Below are positions 7,757 through 15,847 of a stretch of DNA of 42,116 nucleotides, one piece after another. Source of the DNA: a virus. The position numbers and the translations under genes are program-made. Where the stretch lies: positions 1-42,116 of IMG/VR virus record IMGVR_UViG_3300032173_000014. One strand, 5' to 3'. The notes beneath the pieces are model-generated. The model was not told the DNA's origin and ran no database searches. It was given only the letters and a program-made list of their open reading frames with translations. Numbering within the stretch: the first letter of the stretch is position 1; the number at the start of each line of letters is the position of its first letter.

Positions 7757-9625
7757 TCACTCTTCGGTTATCCCGGCCAAATCTCCGGGGCGGTTGTTGG
7801 ATAGCGGCATTTGCACGATGCCGTTCGGGATCACAGGTAGCCCGTCCGAGTTGTTGGGGTATTGCATGGCGGCTTTCACCTGATACGCATTGACCGTGGC
7901 ATTACTAAGTGCGGGATGCACGGGAATGGCTAAGTCCGCCATGTTAATCAGCGGCCACGTCGCGATGTACTTGAAGCACCATGCGGTTGAAAACTCCAGC
8001 GTAGCACCGTCGGCCATGACGCGGGGCGCGTGTTCCGTGACTTCCTCGTAACCCCGCGACAGCGTGCGCGTGCTTTCTGTGGTCAGAACATTATTCGGCG
8101 GGTAGGGCACCACGGGGGCCGCCCCCAAGCGCCGGGCAGAGCCCATCTGGATAATCATCATCGACGGCGAGCAGGTTTGCTGGATTATATCCCGCGGCGC
8201 GGCCGTGGGAAACGTGTCCGCCGTCACCTTGAGCAGCTCAAGATTGCGGTTGAGGATGTACCGCCAACTTTCGACGTAAGTAACATATGGGTATGCGCTT
8301 TGCCCATTGCTCCAAAACGATGATTGCTTTTCTTGCAGGGAGGTTCCGTCACCCGCCGGGTTCGTTCCATTGCTGGCGGGCGTCACCCCGCCCTTGTTTT
8401 CCGTACCCGCCGCCGATGCTCCGGTGTTCATCGCAATCGGCCCGTTGGTCTGCGGGATCAAACCCGCCGAACCACCGACGCCTTCCAGGTAAGAGGTGCC
8501 ATTGCTGGGGGTGTATGGGACATCATCCCCCGCCGCGTTCTTGATTGACTTGGGATCGGCGTTGGGCATATCTTTTACGTCACGAAACAGCCCGGCCATG
8601 ACGTTTAGTTTAATTTTCGTAGGCCCGTTGGCGGCGGAACCGGTATCCTTGTCGGCGGCACTGATAGCCTGCGTAAGAGTCGATATCGTCATCGACATAG
8701 TGTTGTCGAATAGGCTGTCATCAAGCGTAAAGTTGGTCAGAAACTCCGCGGGTGCCTGGTTGGTTTGCGGCTTGCCTTGATTTGCTTGCGTGGATGCGGC
8801 CAAGATCGGAAAATAATAATTTCCCAGCGCAATCAGATAGTCGTAAATAGCCTTCTTGGGAATGTCCGGCGGCGCGGAAAATTGGCATTGCAGGGTTTTA
8901 GTCAGATTAAGATTCGACCGGGCTACATGAAAAGTTGCATGTCCCGCGGTCAACGGTGCCGGCAACGTCCGCCACATCTGCCGATCCACCACCTGAAAAT
9001 CAAACGTCTGCCCGTCCGGGGATAGACGGTAGTTCGTCCGTGCCCGCTTGAAGCCCTTGGGCAGCGTCGGCCAGAACAGCGGCGCAGCCATGACCGTGCC
9101 GGCTAAATCGACCGTGGAGCGGGCGTGTACCCGTCCCGTGATCGTGCGGATGGTCTTGAAGTCTTCATCCTGGTCGTAGCTGAAAGCCCACCAGAACTCA
9201 TCTATATCGGAAGCATTCGACCCGTAGTAGTTGACGACCGTGGAAAACTCCATCGTAATCTTAGCTGAACGCCCATTGAGAATCTCGGTAAACGTGAGAT
9301 TCATCGGTTTCGGCCCCCAGTTGCGGTCGATGAGCGTGGCCCCGCTGCCGGGTGCGCCCACCTGCCATAAGACCGTGCTGTCGTTCATAATCGTCAGTAG
9401 TCCGCGCGGTTCCACCAGGGCGGTACGAATCTCGCCCAAGGTGTAATGCGTGAGGTTTGGCGTGGGTGTTAACGGCACCACGGCGGAGACGGCGAATATC
9501 AGGTTGTACCCCTGCAACGTCCGGCCTGTGCCGTCATAGACCGCCTGCCCGCGATAGGCGACATGGGCCAGCGGGAATACCACCGATCCGCCAGCGAGCG
9601 TTGTATAGGTGACCGAAAATCCCAT
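7757..9625 (-). CDS. Minor tail protein candidate (distal tail-like)
   Basis: 622 residues directly after the tape measure gene, the position of distal-tail or tail-tip genes in siphoviruses. The sequence is beta-rich in its first two-thirds with many aromatic residues (DIDEFWWAFSYDQDEDF). A Gly/Asn/Thr-rich, less ordered segment covers about 370-450, followed by an ordered C-terminal domain. The ATG has GAGGA 8 nt upstream. Function is inferred from position only; I do not recognise the family. Confidence 0.75.
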   Translation of the reverse strand: MGFSVTYTTLAGGSVVFPLAHVAYRGQAVYDGTGRTLQGYNLIFAVSAVVPLTPTPNLTHYTLGEIRTALVEPRGLLTIMNDSTVLWQVGAPGSGATLIDRNWGPKPMNLTFTEILNGRSAKITMEFSTVVNYYGSNASDIDEFWWAFSYDQDEDFKTIRTITGRVHARSTVDLAGTVMAAPLFWPTLPKGFKRARTNYRLSPDGQTFDFQVVDRQMWRTLPAPLTAGHATFHVARSNLNLTKTLQCQFSAPPDIPKKAIYDYLIALGNYYFPILAASTQANQGKPQTNQAPAEFLTNFTLDDSLFDNTMSMTISTLTQAISAADKDTGSAANGPTKIKLNVMAGLFRDVKDMPNADPKSIKNAAGDDVPYTPSNGTSYLEGVGGSAGLIPQTNGPIAMNTGASAAGTENKGGVTPASNGTNPAGDGTSLQEKQSSFWSNGQSAYPYVTYVESWRYILNRNLELLKVTADTFPTAAPRDIIQQTCSPSMMIIQMGSARRLGAAPVVPYPPNNVLTTESTRTLSRGYEEVTEHAPRVMADGATLEFSTAWCFKYIATWPLINMADLAIPVHPALSNATVNAYQVKAAMQYPNNSDGLPVIPNGIVQMPLSNNRPGDLAGITEE

Positions 9626-9628
9626 AGC

Positions 9629-11020
9629 TTAAATCCTCGAAGTCGCCAGTTGCCGGGACATAAACGTTCGCCACCAGCGGGCGTTGTGGATGTTCGCCAT
9701 AGAAGACCGTACTTCATCGGTGAATTGCATCAATTCCATCGACAGTCGTTCTTCGTCCGCCGCCTGAATCTTCATGTTTTCGCCCCAGTGCATGTTGATC
9801 GTGCCCGCTGAAGGTCTGGGAATCACCCGCCCAGCTTGGGCCGCTTGTTCGATGGTGGAAAGCCCCGATACCCCGCGCATGGTCGGGGTGACATCGCGTG
9901 CCCCCCTCGGCCCGCCCTGATATCCCCTGCCCTCAAACCCCTTCCCCGTGTCTTTGCTGGCAAAATCCCGCCAGACTTGGAGAAACGCTTCCTGGCCCTG
10001 ATGCTCAATTTCGCTGGGGTCTTTGCCCTGCTTCTTGGCCTCAAAACGAACCTTATTTGTAAATTTTTCCCATTCTTTGTCTGATAACGTACCCGCCTCT
10101 CCCGCGTCAATCAGCTGTCTTAACTCAGAGTTCTCCTCCGTTGGATCACCAAATATATCCACAAGAGGACTTAACAAACCAGGATGTCTGTACATACCCA
10201 AGTTTCGCGCCGTGGCGAGAATGTTAGCGCGGGTGTCTTTGACCACCTCGGGAGTTCCGGAGGTAAGTGTTGCCATCTGCTGCCATCGTTGGCGTTCGGA
10301 TAATGGCCCGGACAACTGCTGCCCCTGCATCACGCCGTACCCCGCCTGAAAATACTGCTTCTGGAAGTTCAGCCCCGCAATCGTGGGGTTGTATTGGCCA
10401 AGGTTCTGCTGCAAGGTGTCCAGCCCGGCACTGTATTGTGCCGTGTTGTTAAACTCCGCATTCGAGTATTGCGCGAACCAATTGAGAATCGGTATGCCGG
10501 TCAAGATCGACTGATTCTGCGCGGCGTAAGCCGCCAGGGGATTGCCGCCCATCGCGGTATTGATTGACGCCATGCTGATCCCCTGCGCGCGGGCCTGGGC
10601 CTGCAGCATCAGCGACGGAATGGTCTGAATTAACGCTCCCGCAATCTCCGACACCGCTACGCCCAGAGCACCCCCAGCCGCCGCCATGCCCGCCACGCCC
10701 AGGGAGCCGCCCAACCCGGATGCCACGGTGGACAATAATCCCGACACGATGCCCGATCCGCCCGTACCGCCGCCCTTGGGGATGGGACTCGCCTCCGCCA
10801 GTGAAGCACTCCCAAACCCCACCGCGCCGGGGATACCGGAAATATACGAAAAGTTGGGTATCGCCCCGGACGTGATTCCCGATCCGCCAACGCCTGTGCC
10901 GCGTGGAATATTCTGCGGAGCTGAACTGGAGGTGCTGGAGTTGCCCGCAAAAGCCCCAGCCACCGCGGCCTGGGCCGCCGTGGTATCGACTTCCACCTTA
11001 TATTTGATCGTGCGTTCCAT
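9629..11020 (-). CDS. Tape measure protein (short)
   Basis: 463 residues. The N-terminal 30 residues (MERTIKYKVEVDTTAAQAAV) resemble the start of many tape measure proteins. A Gly/Ser-rich stretch follows, then a hydrophobic Ala/Gly segment at about 110-160 and a long helical charged C-terminal half. It lies immediately after the frameshifted tail chaperone gene, the standard order. Using the usual rough 1.5 angstrom per residue relation, the tail would be about 70 nm, short for a siphovirus. The start overlaps the chaperone end by 23 nt. Confidence 0.75.
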   Translation of the reverse strand: MERTIKYKVEVDTTAAQAAVAGAFAGNSSTSSSAPQNIPRGTGVGGSGITSGAIPNFSYISGIPGAVGFGSASLAEASPIPKGGGTGGSGIVSGLLSTVASGLGGSLGVAGMAAAGGALGVAVSEIAGALIQTIPSLMLQAQARAQGISMASINTAMGGNPLAAYAAQNQSILTGIPILNWFAQYSNAEFNNTAQYSAGLDTLQQNLGQYNPTIAGLNFQKQYFQAGYGVMQGQQLSGPLSERQRWQQMATLTSGTPEVVKDTRANILATARNLGMYRHPGLLSPLVDIFGDPTEENSELRQLIDAGEAGTLSDKEWEKFTNKVRFEAKKQGKDPSEIEHQGQEAFLQVWRDFASKDTGKGFEGRGYQGGPRGARDVTPTMRGVSGLSTIEQAAQAGRVIPRPSAGTINMHWGENMKIQAADEERLSMELMQFTDEVRSSMANIHNARWWRTFMSRQLATSRI

Positions 11021-11755
11021 CGTCGGTATTCGGTAGAGCGTTGCCCTGATATGGTCGTGAGGTTCGGGCCAGTTCCCGCAGCATATCGCGCGTCAACTTG
11101 GCCGTGTCCGCACGCTTCCACGTCAGGCATTCGTATAAATCCCGGATGCGTTCCAAGCCGGATTCCCCGCCAAACGCGGCCCCCATATCGTAGATCATCC
11201 GCAGGCTGGCTTCAGCATCCATAGCGGAAACGTTCAGCATCAAGCCCTCCAGAATCATCTCCATATCCAACGGTTCGCCTCCGTCGCCGTCAATCACTAC
11301 GCTGTCCAGGGGGATCAGGCCGGGGTATTGGTGGAAGAGTCCGGCGACGGAGGCGAGTTTTTTTTTAGATCATTTTTACGCTTGACCTCGGCAAAGAATA
11401 CGTCGGACAATATTTTCCAGCTGGTTGACGGCACACAGAACGTCGGAACCCGCAGGGCCGTGCGAATCGCCGCCTCCACGTGTTCGGGCGTCGGTATGTC
11501 CACCGGCCATTGCGGATCACCCGCTTGCACACCCGAATCCAAAAGCTCAAAAAACTTTGTCCAACCGTTCTTTTCCGATCCGTCCTGGTTGTTTTCGCCG
11601 CACGGCTTGAACAGCGTCGGCACCACGCGGTTGAACGCCAGGTACACGCTGTCCAGGTCAAGGACGACCTCCACAGACTTGCCCGCATCATCCGTGACTT
11701 CATAGCTGAAGACGGAATTGTCCAGATTGGTCAGGTTATAGGTGCGCTTGGCCAT
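10998..11755 (-). CDS. Tail assembly chaperone fusion made by -1 ribosomal frameshifting (gpGT-like)
   Basis: The upstream frame (11755-11315) and the frame ending at 10998 join by a -1 slip at the heptamer A AAA AAC (11363-11357), giving about 252 residues. The second frame is open from the slip through VVIDGDGGEPLDMEM to the stop at 10998 and has no good independent start. This matches the lambda G/GT arrangement, where the fusion recruits the tape measure protein and is absent from mature tails. The tape measure gene follows at once. Listed separately from the unshifted product. Confidence 0.85.
11315..11755 (-). CDS. Tail assembly chaperone, unshifted form (gpG-like)
   Basis: 146 residues from ATG 11755 with AAAGGAA just upstream. 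The C-terminus becomes polar and disordered after the slippery site (KKNSPPSPDSSTNTPA), typical for the short form. It follows the putative tail tube gene and precedes the tape measure, the conserved position of this chaperone. The assignment rests on synteny plus the frameshift signal rather than a recognised domain. Confidence 0.8.
   Translation of the reverse strand: MAKRTYNLTNLDNSVFSYEVTDDAGKSVEVVLDLDSVYLAFNRVVPTLFKPCGENNQDGSEKNGWTKFFELLDSGVQAGDPQWPVDIPTPEHVEAAIRTALRVPTFCVPSTSWKILSDVFFAEVKRKNDLKKNSPPSPDSSTNTPA
11357..11363 (-). promoter_or_regulatory. -1 programmed frameshift site A AAA AAC
   Basis: On the - strand the zero-frame codons read CTA AAA AAA AAC TCG. The heptamer A AAA AAC is in the correct phase (X XXY YYZ) for simultaneous -1 slippage. 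It sits in a run of nine adenines. After the slip the reading continues CTC GCC TCC into the gpT-like frame. I did not identify a defined downstream pseudoknot by eye. Confidence 0.85.
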
Positions 11756-11770
11756 GATTTCCTTTCGGGT

Positions 11771-12238
11771 TTAGGTTTCAGTGTACGCTTTACCGGTGCT
11801 ATCGACCAGCACCAACCAACGGTTGATCGGGGTGTTGATCCGGTTATTCAAGTTGAACGCCCCGCTATCGAGTTCGGGAATGCACAGCGGGAAAGTGAAA
11901 GTTACCAGCCCGGGCTTGGCAACTAGCGGAGTCAAGACAATCGGCACCGCCAAGTTATCCACCACCACAAGCTGACCAATTTTATCCATCGTGCCGATAA
12001 CGGACTCAAATAGATTGGTCATTTTGCTCCGTGCCGAATTGTTCCACTCGGCGGCCTGAAACTCAATGCGCCAGTTGCCGCCCCGGACGGTCGCGTCAAC
12101 AATGGAATCGCCGAACTTGTCGGTGCGCACATAATCAAACCCGTTGGTAGGCCGCAAACTGAAGCCTGCGAACGTCATGCCCGCGTCCACGCCGCCGATT
12201 TTGATGCTGTACCCGCCCGAACGAAAATTATTAGCCAT
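11771..12238 (-). CDS. Major tail tube protein candidate
   Basis: 155 residues from ATG 12238 (GAGG 8 nt upstream); an upstream in-frame start at 12292 would overlap the previous gene and lacks a good ribosome-binding site. The sequence is a compact beta-rich domain (YSIKIGGVDAGMTFAGFSL at the N-terminus, RWLVLVDSTGKAY at the end). Position between the tail terminator candidate and the tail chaperones is the standard place for the tail tube gene. Assigned by synteny, not by motif. Confidence 0.7.
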   Translation of the reverse strand: MANNFRSGGYSIKIGGVDAGMTFAGFSLRPTNGFDYVRTDKFGDSIVDATVRGGNWRIEFQAAEWNNSARSKMTNLFESVIGTMDKIGQLVVVDNLAVPIVLTPLVAKPGLVTFTFPLCIPELDSGAFNLNNRINTPINRWLVLVDSTGKAYTET

Positions 12239-12252
12239 GATGCGTACCTCAG

Positions 12253-12801
12253 TTAACTGGAGGAGGAACTTGACGATTCGGGATTGATCCACGTCGGCAG
12301 ATTGACGGTCTGCGTGCGCGGCAATTCCATAGCAAAAACAACATCGTGCATAAGTGTCCGCTGTAATACGCCTGATTCAGCGTCAAACCACACGGTCGGG
12401 GTTTCCCCGGCGTAAAACGGAATGCCCTCAATCAGTCCGCCCAGATCGGTAAAGGCAAACAGCGCACGCACGAGATCGGTGTAGTCGAGGATGCCGTCCG
12501 ACGCTTCCGTCAAAGCAATCTCGGACATGCCGTGCAGATCCAGCTTGAGCCGCTGCCAAAGAACGGTTTCGATGCGTAGTTGTTGCATCAATGCCCCGCC
12601 CTCTTGCGCGCCGACGCCTTCGCCGTAGGGCGTGATCGAACCAGCCACCACTTGCAATACCCGCCAATCCTGGCCTTCGATATAGGCGGCTTGCGCCGAC
12701 GGATAACATTGCGCCTCGGATAACAGCAGGCTCACGCGCAGAGCTTCCACCCAACGTGCAATTATCAGGCGCGGCGTGTTGTCGTAAGTTGTCCACGTCA
12801 T
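12253..12801 (-). CDS. Tail terminator/completion candidate with poly-serine C-terminus
   Basis: 182 residues starting with ATGA overlap on the gpG-like gene. The body is mixed alpha/beta, and the protein ends in six serines. In siphoviruses the gene between the HK97-gp10/gpG-like connector and the tail tube usually encodes the tail terminator, and length and context fit. No diagnostic motif. The terminal serine run links it to the protein at 7175-7753 and to the capsid protein tail. Confidence 0.65.
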   Translation of the reverse strand: MTWTTYDNTPRLIIARWVEALRVSLLLSEAQCYPSAQAAYIEGQDWRVLQVVAGSITPYGEGVGAQEGGALMQQLRIETVLWQRLKLDLHGMSEIALTEASDGILDYTDLVRALFAFTDLGGLIEGIPFYAGETPTVWFDAESGVLQRTLMHDVVFAMELPRTQTVNLPTWINPESSSSSSS

Positions 12802-13508
12802 CGCGTGATTCCGAAAATCTCGTCCAACGCCTCAACCTGGGCGTCCTGTTCGCCCGGCGAATCGGGCAACATGGGTCGGGGCAGGATGGTTACTTTCTTA
12901 AGAAAGATGAAGTCCGGCGTACCGTCTTTGTATTCGGCGCGCCGGGCATCCCAAACTTGCAATCGCCCATCCTTGAGCCGGCCTTTTTTCAATTGCTGGT
13001 ATGCTTGGGTTTCCCCGGCCTGGTTGGTGCGCGGTTTGGCGTAGGTGAATCCCGCCACCACTTTTTCTATGGTCGCTCCACGCCGGCCGCGTTGGAAAAA
13101 CTTGATGTTTCCCGTCAGCCGTTGGGAGGTCTGGGCCACGTCTGATATCGGGATGAACAGGGCCTTGGCCTTGACCGGGCGGATGGTCGCTCCGGTTTGA
13201 TGCGTGGCCGCATATGGCAACGCTGATTCGATCTCCGCGCCATTAAACGTTGGTTGGGCGTGAAACGATTTGAGCAGATTGCCCGTGGCTCCCGTCAGGG
13301 GTTGCGTTTTGGCCGTGTGGACGCCCATGCGCGTGCTGAACTTGTCCGGCCAGCGTGTCCCGCCGGACGTTCCCAACGTGATGAATCGCTGTTTAACCTG
13401 CGTGTGCAAAAGCATGGCCAGCGTTCGCTTGTGGCTCTGGGTCAACGTGATGTCCGCCGCGATTTTACGTTGCTGCTCGGGCGGTAGGATGTACTTCAAG
13501 CCGTGCAT
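12798..13508 (-). CDS. Virion morphogenesis protein, Mu gpG-like
   Basis: 236 residues from ATG 13508; an in-frame TTG at 13565 would overlap the previous gene, so the start is uncertain. The core (GGTRWPDKFSTR, LTGATGNLLKSF, then LPYAATHQTG) matches the layout of the Mu gpG / phage virion morphogenesis family: trimming of a W-P segment, TGxL, then YAxxHQxG, ending with a PRPMLP motif near the C-terminus. These proteins act at the head-tail interface or in tail assembly. A basic insertion (KFFQRGRRGATIEK) lies between core and C-terminus. Confidence 0.75.
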   Translation of the reverse strand: MHGLKYILPPEQQRKIAADITLTQSHKRTLAMLLHTQVKQRFITLGTSGGTRWPDKFSTRMGVHTAKTQPLTGATGNLLKSFHAQPTFNGAEIESALPYAATHQTGATIRPVKAKALFIPISDVAQTSQRLTGNIKFFQRGRRGATIEKVVAGFTYAKPRTNQAGETQAYQQLKKGRLKDGRLQVWDARRAEYKDGTPDFIFLKKVTILPRPMLPDSPGEQDAQVEALDEIFGITR

Positions 13509-13533
13509 TTGCGGGGGTTTCCGGGGGTTTTCC

Positions 13534-14007
13534 TCACGGGCCGAGCTTGCCTTTGCTGGTCTCAAAGAGGGTGTTTATCCCGCCATAACCGGCGGGGAGA
13601 TTGTCAAACTGGCTCGTGCCCTTGTCCGTCCAGGAACTATCCAGCATGATGGTCAACGCGCGGGGGCTGCCGGGTAGAACCACCCGCCCATCCATAAGCA
13701 TGTCGATCCAACGATCCGACCATTCCAAGTCCGCCTTGACGCCTTGCGGGGTATCCGACCGCCGCTGATAAAGAAACTTCAATGCCCGTGTCGCCACCCA
13801 GCGGGTCAAAATCGCATCCACCACGGGCAGGGGCAGCGCCCATCTTCCGGCCAGCGCCGAATCCAATTCCGAGGCCGCCGTATCCAAAAGTAATTGCAGG
13901 TTGTCGCTGTTGGGCGTCCGCGTGCCGACATCGTTGGATAGTTGACCACTGAGCCGATTGTCATACAGCGCGGTTAGTTGCGCCAGGGTGCAATAGTTGT
14001 TCGCCAT
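13534..14007 (-). CDS. Head-tail connector protein, Mu gp36-like (DUF1320)
   Basis: 157 residues. The N-terminus YCTLAQLTALYD followed by LLLDTAASELDSALAGRWALPL is the typical helical pattern of DUF1320 / gp6-like connectors (tL..l......A..elds.l..RY..Pl). These form the adaptor ring below the portal. It lies right after the major capsid gene and before the gpG-like gene, as in Mu-type head modules. A - strand terminator lies between it and the capsid gene. Confidence 0.75.
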   Translation of the reverse strand: MANNYCTLAQLTALYDNRLSGQLSNDVGTRTPNSDNLQLLLDTAASELDSALAGRWALPLPVVDAILTRWVATRALKFLYQRRSDTPQGVKADLEWSDRWIDMLMDGRVVLPGSPRALTIMLDSSWTDKGTSQFDNLPAGYGGINTLFETSKGKLGP

Positions 14008-14021
14008 AATCGTCAGCCCCT

Positions 14022-14059
14022 AAAAAAGCATCCCCCAGCCGATTTCAGGCCGGGGGATG
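14022..14059 (-). terminator. Rho-independent terminator downstream of the major capsid gene
   Basis: On the - strand, ATCCCCCGGCC and GGCTGGGGGAT form a long stem with one internal mismatch around a 7-nt loop, followed closely by TTTTTT. It lies 44 nt after the capsid stop. Partial termination here would make the capsid protein more abundant than the connector and tail proteins. Confidence 0.8.
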
Positions 14060-14102
14060 TCAGGTTGCCGGATATCGGCCCCACTTCAGGTGTCCCTCAC
14101 CC

Positions 14103-15323
14103 TCAGGTCGAGGAGGAGCTTGTATTGCTGGGCGTCACGCGAATCAGCGTGTACCACGGGCCGGGTACGACGTTGTAGTAGGCGCGGGCGGACACGTCGA
14201 ACTTCTCCCGCTGAATCACGCTGGCCTGGGCATTGGAGCCGATAGCGTTCAGGTTGTGGTCGATGCTGGCCGAAGCGAACATGGCAGCCGCGCCTTCGGA
14301 CAACTTGAACCCCAACGCATCGGACGCCTTGGCCGCCGCATCAATATTTTCTTGCGGATTGTACTGGTTGCCAAACATGGTCAGGTCGCCCGGCGGGGCG
14401 TAGGTCTGGTGAATGAACGGCTTGATCCCCAGCGGGTCGTTGACGATGGCGACATAGTAGTCCGTCTGCGTCACCGGGGTAACGGTTGTTCCGGCCACAT
14501 CGTCCACAACTTTTTCGGCAAACGGCGAGCAGAGGACATCCTTGACGAATTGCTGCGATACGTTGGTCGTCTGACTGATGACGCTCATTGGGGTCTGGAA
14601 GGCCAGACGCATCGCGGGCCGCATGAAGGACGGGGCGATGACGACGATATTATCCTTCGGGTCAATGTAAGGGTTTATGAATTGACCGTTGGTATTCTGG
14701 AAGGTCGAGAAAGCGTCGATGACCAACGCCAGATCATTTTGCAGTTTCTTGGCCAGAACAGCCTGATCGTTCAGGCTGTAATTCAGGAAGTCCGCACGGG
14801 TCGCGGGCAGGTTGCCGCGCACAATGTTCGACTGGTTGCCATATGCGCCGGCGGCATGCGTGTCGCTGAAGATGGGCTTACCGTCCAAAGTCATGGTATA
14901 GCTCACACCATCATTGCTGGTAAGCGTGGCACTGGAGGCCGTGGAGCCATTCAACAGGGCGGTGAACAGCGTGAGGTCGGGGGCCTGGGCGAGGATGATA
15001 CCCAGCCCCTTAAGATAGGCGGTAAACGCGCCGATCTGGTCAGTCTCGACATCCAGGCGATTCAACTCGGACCAATTCTTGAACAGGACATTCGGGATGT
15101 TCAATTGAAAACTCGGCGCGGAGGTGGAGCGCATGGTACCGGCGTAGGGCGATAAATTGGGGGGAGCGCCCAGAAAGGTATATGGCTCAACCTGACGATG
15201 TACCACCCGGTGCATGGCCAGCTTGGGATAGACCAACTCCTGGCTGCGTGGGGCGAATGTTCCAAGTAGGGCGGCGTTGGCAAGACCAACCTGGGAGACC
15301 GTGGTATTGCTGATGTAGGCCAT
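14103..15323 (-). CDS. Major capsid protein, Mu gpT-like
   Basis: 406 residues with a strong ribosome-binding site (CAGGAG, 7 nt spacing). Layout and phrases such as LKGLGIILAQAPDLTLFTAL, DGKPIFSDTHAAGAYGNQSN and IDPKDNIVVIAPSFM fit the HK97-fold gpT family (head subunit of Mu-like phages). The order protease, decoration protein, capsid protein, gp36-like, gpG-like supports this. The C-terminus ends TSSSST. A 56-nt leader holds a CCCCAC/GTGGGG hairpin, and a terminator follows the gene, consistent with individual dosage control. Confidence 0.8.
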   Translation of the reverse strand: MAYISNTTVSQVGLANAALLGTFAPRSQELVYPKLAMHRVVHRQVEPYTFLGAPPNLSPYAGTMRSTSAPSFQLNIPNVLFKNWSELNRLDVETDQIGAFTAYLKGLGIILAQAPDLTLFTALLNGSTASSATLTSNDGVSYTMTLDGKPIFSDTHAAGAYGNQSNIVRGNLPATRADFLNYSLNDQAVLAKKLQNDLALVIDAFSTFQNTNGQFINPYIDPKDNIVVIAPSFMRPAMRLAFQTPMSVISQTTNVSQQFVKDVLCSPFAEKVVDDVAGTTVTPVTQTDYYVAIVNDPLGIKPFIHQTYAPPGDLTMFGNQYNPQENIDAAAKASDALGFKLSEGAAAMFASASIDHNLNAIGSNAQASVIQREKFDVSARAYYNVVPGPWYTLIRVTPSNTSSSST

Positions 15324-15379
15324 TGTAAAACTCCTGGTTTATGTTGTGCCGGGTTGCCCCACACGGTGGGGATTTTGGT

Positions 15380-15796
15380 TTAGGCCGCGGTGCGGTGCGG
15401 ATCAACAGCTACGGTGGTGGCGGACAGGGCGTCTACAACCACACCCGCGATTACCGCATTCCCGGCGGTGGTGGTAACGGTTTCCTCATCGGTGAAATAC
15501 ACCAGCTTGCCGCGCCAAGTCTTATCCACGCTGGAACCCTTAAGGATGAGGGTTTCAATGGCTTGCACGGATTGAATGGTGATGTTGATGGCGGCGGCCA
15601 GGCCGGCGGAGTTGTCGACGGTAGCGCTGGCCACGCCAAGGAACTTAAGGCCCGACGTGTTCGCGGCGTTGACCGCGTTGCCGGACGCATCCGCGCATAC
15701 GCAAGCCCCGGCGTAAATCTTGGTCGATGCCGCCATAGGAACTGTAATGTAGTTGGTTCTGCCGGTGGTGGTGTTTTTGCTGTTTGTAAGCGCCAT
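15380..15796 (-). CDS. Capsid decoration / head fibre-like protein (DUF2190-like)
   Basis: 138 residues. The pattern VPMAASTKIYAGACVCAD, then FLGVASATVDNSAG, followed by strands ending in VVVDALSATTVAVDP, resembles the small beta-barrel DUF2190 / lambda-D-like proteins that sit between protease and capsid genes. GGGAG lies 9 nt before the ATG. It would bind the outside of the capsid lattice. Family call is by pattern and position. Confidence 0.65.
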   Translation of the reverse strand: MALTNSKNTTTGRTNYITVPMAASTKIYAGACVCADASGNAVNAANTSGLKFLGVASATVDNSAGLAAAINITIQSVQAIETLILKGSSVDKTWRGKLVYFTDEETVTTTAGNAVIAGVVVDALSATTVAVDPHRTAA

Positions 15797-15847
15797 GATG
15801 AAAAACTCCCGTATCTATGGTTGCAAATAGTTGGACGGTTAGGGGGA

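Noticed and set aside
14256-15155. A 299-codon + strand open frame over the capsid gene
   Set aside because: It is the antisense shadow of the gpT-like capsid gene, with no recognisable domain and no ribosome-binding site.
15324-15379. CCCCAC/GTGGGG hairpin before the capsid gene as a terminator
   Set aside because: On the - strand it is not followed by a U-tract; it is better viewed as a leader hairpin. On the + strand no gene would use it.
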